A stretch of DNA of 34,147 bases, from the NCBI GenBank assembly GCA_025055455.1, contig JANWXD010000007.1, forward strand, positions 69,671 through 103,817, given 5' to 3'. Source of the stretch: Bryobacteraceae bacterium (GTDB lineage Bacteria > Acidobacteriota > Terriglobia > Bryobacterales > Bryobacteraceae). This document shows positions 17,269 through 23,725 of this stretch, in pieces. The translations under genes were made by a program, and so were the position numbers. Positions within the stretch are counted from its first letter, which is position 1. Each line of letters starts with the position of its first letter. The notes beneath the pieces are model-generated. The model worked only from the letters and a program-made list of their open reading frames with translations, had not been told where the DNA came from and searched no databases.

Positions 17269-17818
17269 TTACCGAAAACCTGCGCGAGGCGCTCGACCAA
17301 GGGTAATCCTCCGGGGCTCCCGCCAAGCCGGCCCGTACTGGATTCATCTCGATGTATGCCCGGATCCTTTCAAATTCCTCCTGATCCCGCACCCAGTGGT
17401 CGTAACTCTCCTCCTGCCAGAACGGTCGCCCCGTGAGTCCCAGGAGCTGATTCGCCCGCCGCGCTGTGCCGCCTTTGAGATGGCCCAGCAGCTTCGCCAG
17501 AGGCGCCTTCGGCGTGACGAGTATGTGCACGTGATTCGGCATGACCACGAAGGCGTGCAACGCGAACTGTTGCCAGCGGTCCTGAGCTTCGATGAGGGCG
17601 TCCACGACTAACGCAGCGATCTCGGAACGGGCCAGGTGGCGGGGACCCGTGCGGGCATCATCCAGCAGCCGGTCCATGGCGACGAAGGCTTGGCCACCAC
17701 TCAAGCGGCCTGCGGGGAAGCAACGGTGAGGAGGTAAGCTCCCATGCAGGCGCCAAGTCACGAACAGGGGTCGGCCAGTGGGTTGGCAGTGGGGCAAGCG
17801 ACGACGGTACCAGGACAC
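17240..17818 (-). mobile_element. REP-associated tyrosine transposase (RAYT, Y1/HUH family)
   Basis: This 192-residue HUH nuclease is the kind thought to process and spread REP palindromes through single-strand cleavage. The metal-binding HUH pair is in MPNHVHILV (near residue 95), and the catalytic tyrosine is probably the Y in RIRAYIEMNPVRAGL, followed by the family signature DYPWSSA. The start is GTG at 17816-17818 (MSWYRRRLPHC); no better start is visible. The final residues GLKPGAA are encoded by the left REP hairpins, and the TGA stop falls in a hairpin loop, so gene and repeat are physically fused. It sits alone between an exporter gene and ugd, and its codon and base use resembles its surroundings, so it is not a recent foreign insertion by composition. 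Confidence 0.92.
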
Positions 17819-17883
17819 GATAGCCAGGATAGCGTCTCAGCGCGCATTTGGGTACAACGGCCCAAACATTGCGTGGCGCTCGG

Positions 17884-17923
17884 GAGCCGGGCTGAAGCCC
17901 GGCGCGGCCGTTAGGCCGCCCCA
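17884..17923 (-). repeat. Right REP-type double hairpin of the RAYT unit (inverted copy 2)
   Basis: This is the reverse complement of the copy at 17229-17268, apart from the first loop. Again it forms GCCGGGC-TGAA-GCCCGGC next to a GCGGCC/GGCCGC stem. Together the two copies bracket a 695-bp unit with outward symmetry, as in a minimal mobile unit. It ends ten bases before the candidate -10 of ugd, so it may also insulate or influence that promoter. Confidence 0.85.
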
Positions 17924-17933
17924 CTCGTCCTGC

Positions 17934-17939
17934 TACGAT
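17934..17939 (+). promoter_or_regulatory. Candidate -10 (TACGAT) of ugd with an almost absent leader
   Basis: CTACGATA lies eight bases before the ugd ATG. If it is the -10, transcription would start at or within a few bases of the ATG, giving a leaderless messenger; indeed no Shine-Dalgarno is present. The same CTACGATA occurs at 23687-23694 and the related CTATGATA at 31655-31662, both also before genes. No -35 is evident because the upstream DNA is the REP hairpin. Confidence 0.4.
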
Positions 17940-17947
17940 AGCGTCCA

Positions 17948-19306
17948 ATGAAGACAGCGATTCTCGGCACGGGCTATGTGGGACTGACGACCGGCGTGTG
18001 CCTGGCCTACCTGGGCCACGAAGTCACCTGCGTGGACACGGAAGAGGAGAAGATCCTCGGGTTGCAACGGGGCGAATGTCCGATCTACGAGCCCTGGCTC
18101 CAAGAGCTGCTGGAACTGTCGCGGCCCCGGCTGCGGTTCACTACCCGCTGCGAAGAGGCAGTGCCTGGCGCGGCGGTGGTGATCATCGCCGTGGGCACGC
18201 CCCCGCGTGCCGACGGCGGACCGGATTTGAACTACGTCCGCCAAGCGGCGGAGGCCGTGGGGGCGAACTTGGAAGGGGAATTCACGGTCGTCGTCAACAA
18301 GTCCACGGTGCCGATCGGCAGCGGCAACTGGGTGGGGGCGTTGGTACGTGAAGCCTACGCCGCGCGCCGCGGGCGCAAGCCCCCGAACTGCTTCGCCGTC
18401 GCCTCCAATCCCGAATTTCTGCGCGAAGGATCCGCACTTTACGACACGCTCTACCCGGATCGGGTCGTGGTGGGCGCCGACGAAACCCGGGCGCTCGAGG
18501 TCCTCTATTCGCTCTACCGGCCGATCCTGGAGCAGAGCTTCACGCCGCCGACGTTTCTGCCGCGCCCGGAGGGCTTGGGCGCCGTGCCGCTGATCGCCAC
18601 CGACCTGGCCTCGGCCGAGCTCATCAAGTACGCCGCCAACGCGTTTCTGGCCCTCAAGATCAGCTTCATCAACGAAATCGCCCAGCTGGCCGAAAAAGTC
18701 GGCGCCGACATCACGCAGGTGGCCAAAGGCATCGGCCTGGACGCACGCATCGGCACGCGGTTTCTCCAGGCCGGGATCGGCTGGGGCGGATCGTGCTTCG
18801 GCAAGGACACGGCGGCCCTCATCGCCACTGCGCGCGAGTACAACCTCGCCATGCCGATCGTGGCGGCGGCGCGCGAGGTGAACTACCGGCAGCGCGAGCG
18901 TGTGGTCGAAAAGCTGCTGGCCGAGCTCAAAATTCTCAAAGGCCGCACCATAGCCCTCTTCGGGCTGGCGTTCAAACCCAACACGGATGACCTCAGGGAC
19001 GCGCCGGCGCTGGACATCGCGCGCCGGCTCGTAGAACGGGGCGCCGCGGTGCGCGCCCATGACCCGGTGGCGCTGGCCCGCGCCCGCCGCGAGTTTCCCG
19101 ACCTGGGCATCGTTTACTGCGACACGGCCCAAGAGGCGGCGGCGGAGGCCGACGCGGTGGTGCTGGTGACCGAGTGGCGCGACTACCGGAGCCTGGATTG
19201 GGACGAGATCGCCCGGGCCATGCGCACGCCCTTGGTGCTCGACGGCCGCCACTTTCTGGATCGCGCGCGCCTCGAGCAAGCCGGGCTGAGGTGCGTGGGG
19301 GTGTAA
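17948..19306 (+). CDS. ugd: UDP-glucose 6-dehydrogenase
   Basis: The enzyme oxidises UDP-glucose twice with NAD+ to UDP-glucuronate, a precursor for exopolysaccharides and lipid decorations. The 452-residue protein opens with the NAD fold MKTAILGTGYVGLTTGVCLA. It has VNKSTVPIGS, ASNPEFLREGSA, the conserved lysine K227 in ELIKYAANAFLALKISFINE, the catalytic cysteine C283 in GWGGSCFGKD and the C-terminal UDP-binding region ALFGLAFKPNTDDLRDAPAL. It is of the single-domain-set bacterial type. The start has no Shine-Dalgarno but a -10-like box just upstream. No glycosyltransferase or polysaccharide cluster is adjacent, so the product's use is not shown here. Confidence 0.96.
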   Translation: MKTAILGTGYVGLTTGVCLAYLGHEVTCVDTEEEKILGLQRGECPIYEPWLQELLELSRPRLRFTTRCEEAVPGAAVVIIAVGTPPRADGGPDLNYVRQAAEAVGANLEGEFTVVVNKSTVPIGSGNWVGALVREAYAARRGRKPPNCFAVASNPEFLREGSALYDTLYPDRVVVGADETRALEVLYSLYRPILEQSFTPPTFLPRPEGLGAVPLIATDLASAELIKYAANAFLALKISFINEIAQLAEKVGADITQVAKGIGLDARIGTRFLQAGIGWGGSCFGKDTAALIATAREYNLAMPIVAAAREVNYRQRERVVEKLLAELKILKGRTIALFGLAFKPNTDDLRDAPALDIARRLVERGAAVRAHDPVALARARREFPDLGIVYCDTAQEAAAEADAVVLVTEWRDYRSLDWDEIARAMRTPLVLDGRHFLDRARLEQAGLRCVGV

Positions 19307-19320
19307 GTAGGTGTAAGTAG
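19301..19320 (+). repeat. Tandem 10-bp duplication across the ugd stop codon
   Basis: GTGTAAGTAG occurs twice in direct succession; the first copy includes the ugd TAA. The second copy provides another in-frame-like TAAGTAG after the stop. It looks like a slip-strand duplication without functional consequence. Confidence 0.7.
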
Positions 19321-19352
19321 GAGCAGCCTGTTTTCGAGGTTATGACGAACTC

Positions 19353-20474
19353 ATGATGACAGGGCGTCACTTGGTGCGTTCGCTTACCTTCCTGTTGGCG
19401 GCCGAAGCCCTTTGGCCCCAAGCGCCGCCGCCGGTCGTCTCGCCCGAGGTGCATCCGGATCGGCGCGTGACGTTCCGCTTCCGTGCGCCGAATGCGAAGG
19501 AAGTCCTGCTGGCGCGCGAAGGCGCGCCACGCGTGGCCATGCAAAGAGACGAGCAGGGTATCTGGAGCGTCACAGTGGGCCCGCTCGAGCCCGACCTGTA
19601 CGGCTACTCGTTCGTCGTCGACGGTGTCGGCCTCGTCGATCCCTCGAACCCGCTGATGAAGCCCAATCTGCTGAACACGCAAAGCATGGTGCACGTACCC
19701 GGCCCGCCGTCGCTTCCCTGGGAGCTCAACGACGTGCCGCGAGGCACGGTGCACCGGCATTTCTACCGCTCGCAGGTTGTCGGAGACGACCGCGATTACT
19801 ATGTTTACACGCCCCCAGGATACGATCCTGCGGGCAAGGTGCGCTATCCGGTCCTGTATCTGCTGCACGGCTACAGCGACGATGCCCGAGCCTGGACGGA
19901 GGTGGGCCGCGCTCATGTGATTCTGGACAATCTGATCGCGCAGGGGAAAGCTCGGCCCATGGTGGTCGTGATGCCCCTGGGATATGGCGCGCCGGAGATC
20001 GTCTCCCGCAGCGGTCCCCCGCTGCGAAATCCGGAACTGCGCAAGCGCAACTACGACCGCTTCCGCGACGCGCTCCTCACGGAGATGATCCCTCAAGTGG
20101 AGCGCACCTACCGCGTCCTCACGGACCGGACCGCGCGCGCCATCGCCGGCCTTTCCATGGGCGGCGCCGAATCGCTGTACATCGGCTTGAACGCTCTGGA
20201 GCGGTTTGCCTGGATTGGGGCGTTCAGCACCGGCGGACTGGGCGAGGACTTCGCGGCCACGTTTCCGAACCTGGACGCCAAAGCCAACGCCCAACTGCGC
20301 CTGTTGTGGATCGGCTGCGGCACCGAGGATTTTCTCCTCGAACTCAACCGCAAATTCCGCCAGTGGCTCACCGCAAAAGGTGTCAAACACACCGCCGTCG
20401 AGACCCCAGGGGCGCACACTTGGATGGTGTGGCGGCGGTATCTGGCCGAGTTCGCACCGCTGCTGTTCCGATGA
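19353..20474 (+). CDS. Secreted CE1-type esterase with an N-terminal E-set domain (feruloyl/enterochelin-esterase-like)
   Basis: The 373-residue protein likely cleaves ester bonds on plant cell wall carbohydrates or similar substrates after export. A signal peptide-like start (RSLTFLLAAEALWPQA) precedes an N-terminal CBM48/E-set domain (about 30-115, TFRFRAPNAKEVLLAREG and YGYSFVVDGVGLVDPSNPL). An alpha/beta hydrolase esterase domain follows: YPVLYLLHGYSDDARAWTE with the oxyanion region, the nucleophile S268 in GLSMGG, probable acid D326 in CGTEDF and H355 in PGAHTW. All triad residues are present, as in XynZ-type feruloyl esterases. ATG codons at 19353 and 19356 are both possible; GAGG lies 15 bases upstream. 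It follows ugd by 46 bp and converges with the dehydratase gene. Confidence 0.87.
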   Translation: MMTGRHLVRSLTFLLAAEALWPQAPPPVVSPEVHPDRRVTFRFRAPNAKEVLLAREGAPRVAMQRDEQGIWSVTVGPLEPDLYGYSFVVDGVGLVDPSNPLMKPNLLNTQSMVHVPGPPSLPWELNDVPRGTVHRHFYRSQVVGDDRDYYVYTPPGYDPAGKVRYPVLYLLHGYSDDARAWTEVGRAHVILDNLIAQGKARPMVVVMPLGYGAPEIVSRSGPPLRNPELRKRNYDRFRDALLTEMIPQVERTYRVLTDRTARAIAGLSMGGAESLYIGLNALERFAWIGAFSTGGLGEDFAATFPNLDAKANAQLRLLWIGCGTEDFLLELNRKFRQWLTAKGVKHTAVETPGAHTWMVWRRYLAEFAPLLFR

Positions 20475-20493
20475 GCGCGGGGTAGGTGCCTGG

Positions 20494-20570
20494 GGCATGT
20501 GGCCTGTGGCTTGTGGGAGATGGCGCGCTTTAGCGCTTACACACGCCACGAGCCACGAGCCCGCGGCGGC
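20494..20570. repeat. Dispersed GTGGC-rich intergenic repeat, copy 1
   Basis: A 31-base stretch at 20494-20524 (core GTGGCCTGTGGCTTGTGG) is identical to 22417-22447. Downstream, ACGCCACGAGCCACGAGC can pair imperfectly with it. The copy lies between the convergent esterase and dehydratase genes and fills most of that 155-bp gap. No open frame of its own is supported. Confidence 0.7.
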
Positions 20571-20629
20571 CCGCCAGGGCCGGAGCGCCCAGACGCCACG
20601 AGGCCGCCGACCGCTGAGGGCGGCACGCG

Positions 20630-22333
20630 TTAAGACCGTCGCGCCCGCAAGAAATCGAAGTCGCAGCCCAGATTAGCTTGCATCACGTGTTCCAGAAACA
20701 GCCGTCCGTAGCCGCGATCATAGGCGGGCGGCGGAGGCGTAAATGCCGCCAGGCGTCGCCGGATCTCCTCGTCGGGCACGCAGAGCTCCAGCCGGCGGGC
20801 GGGCACGTCCAGAACAATCTCGTCTCCCGTACGGACTGCTGCCAGGGGGCCTCCCACCGCCGATTCCGGTGCCACGTGCACAACCACGGTCCCGAAGCTG
20901 GTGCCGCTCATGCGGGCGTCGGAGATGCGCACCAGGTCGCGCACGCCCCGGGCCAGGAGTTTTTTCGGGATCGGAATGTGGCCCCACTCGGGCATTCCGG
21001 GTCCGCCCTTCGGCCCGCAGTTTTTCATCACCAACACCGTGGTCTCGTCGACGGCCAGATCCTCGCGGTCGATCTCGGCCTGCATCTGTGGGTAGGTCTC
21101 GAAGACGTAGGCCCGCCCGCGGTGGCGCAACAGGTGTGGCGAGGCCGCCGTCTGCTTCAGGACAGCGCCGTCAGGCGCCAGGTTGCCATAAAGGATGGCC
21201 GTGCCGCCCTCCGCGTGGAGCGGCTGTGAAAGAGGGCGGATCACGTCAGGGTTCGAGCAGGCCGCTTGGCTGACGTTTTCTCGGACGCTCCGGCCGGTCA
21301 CCGTCAGGCAATCGCCGTCGAGCAGCGGCAGGATTTCCTTCATGAGCGCCGGCAAGCCGCCGGCATAGAAGAAATCCTCCATGAGATATTCGCCCGAGGG
21401 CTTGACGTTGGCCAGGAGCGGCGTGCGGCGCGAGATGCGGTCGAACTCCGCCAGCGACAGTTCGATGCCCAAGCGCCCAGCGATGGCCACGAGGTGGATA
21501 ACGGCGTTGGTCGAGCCGCCCAGCGCCATGTTGACCGTGATGGCGTTCCCGAAGGCCTCCCGCGTGAGGATGTGGGACGGACGCAGGTCCTCCCAGACCA
21601 TTTCGACGATGCGGCGGCCGCTGGCCTCGGCAGCAGCCAGGCGCCGGGAGTCCGCAGCGGGGATGTTGGCGCAGCCGGGCAGCGTCATGCCCAGCGCCTC
21701 GGCCAGGCTGGTCATGGTCGAAGCCGTGCCCATGACAGTACAGTGGCCGGCGCTGCGGGCGATGCAGCCTTCGATTTCGCACCACTCCGCCTCGGTGATG
21801 CGTCCGGCGCGGTAGTCGTCGTAAAGCTTGCGGCCGTCGGTGCCGGAGCCGAGCCTCCGCCCCCGCCACTGGCCGGCGAGCATCGGCCCGCCGGGCACCA
21901 GGATGGCGGGCACGTCCGCGCTGGCGGCACCCATCAACTGCGCGGGCGTCGTTTTGTCGCAACCGCACAGCAGCACGACGCCGTCGAGCGGGTAGGCGCG
22001 GATGCACTCCTCGACGTCCATGGCCATGAGATTCCGGTAAAGCATGCTGGTCGGCTTCAGGAACATCTCGCCGAGGGAAATGGTGGGGAACTCGAGGGCT
22101 ACTCCTCCCGCCGACCAGATGCCGCGTTTGACCGCCTCGGCCACTTGGCGCAGGTGCGCATTGCAGTTGTTCAGCTCGCTCCAAGAGTTGCAAATGCCGA
22201 TAATCGGTTTGCCTTCGAAAACGTCGGCTGCAAACCCCTCGCTACGCAGCCAGGCGCGGCGTGCAAAGCCGTAATAGCCAGGCTCGCGGAACCACTGGGA
22301 GCTGCGAAGTTCGCGTTTGACAGGTAACGACAT
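20630..22333 (-). CDS. IlvD/Edd-family dehydratase, probably a sugar-acid (L-arabonate-type) dehydratase
   Basis: IlvD/Edd enzymes dehydrate dihydroxy or sugar acids using an Fe-S cluster. The 567-residue protein has the cluster cysteines C57 (ELNNCNAH), C125 (CGCDKTTPA) and C198 (GHCTVMGTAST), the carbamylatable lysine K127 and the catalytic serine in ISDARMSGTSFG. The N-terminal FREPGYYGFARRAWLRSEGF, and cysteine spacing two residues off that of L-arabinonate dehydratase, favour a sugar-acid substrate over branched-chain amino acid synthesis; IlvD activity cannot be excluded. The start ATG at 22331-22333 lacks a clear Shine-Dalgarno; the frame is open to 22465 but those codons are the intergenic repeat. 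It follows the YmdB gene across a hairpin. It would depend on the SUF system for its cluster. Confidence 0.88.
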   Translation of the reverse strand: MSLPVKRELRSSQWFREPGYYGFARRAWLRSEGFAADVFEGKPIIGICNSWSELNNCNAHLRQVAEAVKRGIWSAGGVALEFPTISLGEMFLKPTSMLYRNLMAMDVEECIRAYPLDGVVLLCGCDKTTPAQLMGAASADVPAILVPGGPMLAGQWRGRRLGSGTDGRKLYDDYRAGRITEAEWCEIEGCIARSAGHCTVMGTASTMTSLAEALGMTLPGCANIPAADSRRLAAAEASGRRIVEMVWEDLRPSHILTREAFGNAITVNMALGGSTNAVIHLVAIAGRLGIELSLAEFDRISRRTPLLANVKPSGEYLMEDFFYAGGLPALMKEILPLLDGDCLTVTGRSVRENVSQAACSNPDVIRPLSQPLHAEGGTAILYGNLAPDGAVLKQTAASPHLLRHRGRAYVFETYPQMQAEIDREDLAVDETTVLVMKNCGPKGGPGMPEWGHIPIPKKLLARGVRDLVRISDARMSGTSFGTVVVHVAPESAVGGPLAAVRTGDEIVLDVPARRLELCVPDEEIRRRLAAFTPPPPAYDRGYGRLFLEHVMQANLGCDFDFLRARRS

Positions 22334-22416
22334 AAAGTACCAATGTAAGCTGCTTGGCGACGCGAGGATTTGGCCGGCGTCGTTGGAGTCGTCGGCGCCT
22401 GCGGCATGGGGCCTGT

Positions 22417-22472
22417 GGCATGTGGCCTGTGGCTTGTGGGAGATGGCAGCGGATCCACAAGCCACGGGCCAC
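22417..22472. repeat. Dispersed GTGGC-rich repeat, copy 2, forming an 18-bp hairpin
   Basis: The left arm GTGGCCTGTGGCTTGTGG (22422-22439) pairs with CCACAAGCCACGGGCCAC (22455-22472) over all 18 positions, one of them a G-T pair in RNA, with a 15-base loop. The first 31 bases equal copy 1 at 20494-20524. It sits six bases after the YmdB stop in the transcript, without a T-run, so it might stabilise or partly terminate the ymdB messenger. Confidence 0.75.
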
Positions 22473-22477
22473 GAGCG

Positions 22478-23257
22478 CTACTCTGTCACGCGATACGGCC
22501 GGATGGACACGGCTCGCCCCGTGACCTCGTCCGCTTCCACGATGACGGCGTGCAGCTCGACACAACCTTTGGCCGCCTCCATGCGCACCGGTAAGCCGGT
22601 CAGGAATCGCTGGAGCACGATCTTTTTTTCCACGCCGATGATGGAGTCGTAGGGACCGGTCATGCCCACGTCGGTCTGGTAGGCCGTGCCGCCCGGCAGG
22701 ATGCGCGCGTCCGCGGTCGGCACATGCGTGTGCGAGCCGATCACGGCGGTCACCCGCCCGTCCAGATACCAGCCCATGGCCATCTTCTCGCTGGTCATCT
22801 CGGCGTGGAAATCCACGAAGCGCACCTTCACGTCGGCCGGAAGGGCCGCCAGGATCTGGTCGGCTTTGCGGAACGGGCAATCGGTGGCGGGCATGTGTGT
22901 ACGGCCCTGGAGGTTGATGACGGCGCAGCGGGCGCCGTCGTGCGCTTCGGCGATGTAGACGCCGCTGCCGGGCAGACCCGCGGGATAGTTCGCCGGCCGC
23001 AGCAGGCGCGGCTGGACGCCGAGATAGTCGTAGATCTCCTTCTTGTCCCAGATGTGGTTGCCCGAGGTCAGCACGGCCAAGCCGAAGGAAAACAATTCCT
23101 CGGCGACGGGCGGCGTGATGCCGAACCCGCCGGCGGCATTCTCGACGTTGGCGATGGTGAGGTCGATGCGCTCTTCGGCCACGATGCGCGGCAAGTGCGC
23201 CGCCACGATCCGGCGGCCCGGCGAGGCGAAAATGTCGCCGACGAACAGGATGCGCAT
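22478..23257 (-). CDS. ymdB: YmdB-family metallophosphoesterase
   Basis: YmdB-type enzymes are cytoplasmic binuclear-metal phosphodiesterases acting on cyclic nucleotides such as 2',3'-cAMP. In Bacillus YmdB affects biofilm and motility decisions. The 259-residue protein has the metal-binding motifs GDIFASPGRR, ANVENAAGG (N and E), GNHIWDKKE, and H residues in VDFHAEMTSEK and GSHTHVPTAD, plus QTDVGMTGPYDSIIG. These match the TIGR00282 group throughout. The frame is open to 23320, but the ATG at 23255-23257 begins MRILFVGDIF, the conserved N-terminus. The Shine-Dalgarno is weak. It is followed by the repeat hairpin and the dehydratase gene. Confidence 0.92.
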   Translation of the reverse strand: MRILFVGDIFASPGRRIVAAHLPRIVAEERIDLTIANVENAAGGFGITPPVAEELFSFGLAVLTSGNHIWDKKEIYDYLGVQPRLLRPANYPAGLPGSGVYIAEAHDGARCAVINLQGRTHMPATDCPFRKADQILAALPADVKVRFVDFHAEMTSEKMAMGWYLDGRVTAVIGSHTHVPTADARILPGGTAYQTDVGMTGPYDSIIGVEKKIVLQRFLTGLPVRMEAAKGCVELHAVIVEADEVTGRAVSIRPYRVTE

Positions 23258-23725
23258 GGAGATTCCGACTAGGGCCGAAAACAGAAAAAGGAGCGCACCA
23301 CTCGGCCGTGCCGGTCTCACCAGATCGACCCCGTTGGACCACGGGTGGAGCCCCCCGCGCGCCTTTAGGCTCCTCCCATCGGAGCATGCTCACCGGCGCA
23401 ATATCCGAGTCGGGCCCCGCTGCAAGTTAGTGTTGGATCAATTATTGGAGATCCGGCACCTGCTTTGCAGGAACGCTCCTGGTCAATGATAGCAGAAGCG
23501 CGTCGGCCTTCACGGGGCGCCGCGCGCTCGGAGCTCGTGGCTCGTGGATGCGCTTCGGCTGAGCTCTCTCCACAAGCCCCGAGCCACAGTCCAGAGGGCG
23601 CGCTCGTAGCCTGTGGCTCATGGGTGCGCTCGACGTGCGGCAAGCGCCACAGGCGGGCCGGTGGGGGCACGCGCCGTGGCTTGTGCTACGATAACGACGA
23701 ATCCCTATCCCTGAGCTGGGCCCGT
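23258..23725. other. 468-bp divergent spacer with repeats and hairpins, no supported gene
   Basis: This spacer separates ymdB (minus) from the cytochrome gene (plus). It holds GGAGCC/GGCTCC (23350-23376) and CCTGC-TTT-GCAGG (23459-23471) hairpins. From about 23520 it is dense in GTGGCTCGTGG, CCACAAGCC and CTGTGGCTCATGG words, a degenerate third copy of the dispersed repeat. CTACGATA at 23687-23694 is a -10-like box for the downstream gene. Reading frames through the area translate to low-complexity R/A/G/S-rich sequence and are not believed. Confidence 0.6.

Noticed and set aside
15640-17436. 598-codon plus-strand frame overlapping the ABC permease
   Set aside because: The permease frame has the coherent membrane-segment pattern; this frame is arginine/glycine-rich and runs on through the REP hairpin.
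17658-17948. Short minus-strand frame with RAGLQPGS, possible small protein
   Set aside because: The peptide is a translation of the REP hairpin; no start signal.
18993-20549. 518-codon minus-strand frame opposite ugd and the esterase
   Set aside because: Antisense shadow; its first codons are just the intergenic repeat.
20475-23700. Possible CRISPR array from repeated GTGGC words
   Set aside because: The copies are widely and irregularly spaced, imperfect and lack unique spacers of regular size; no cas genes are near.
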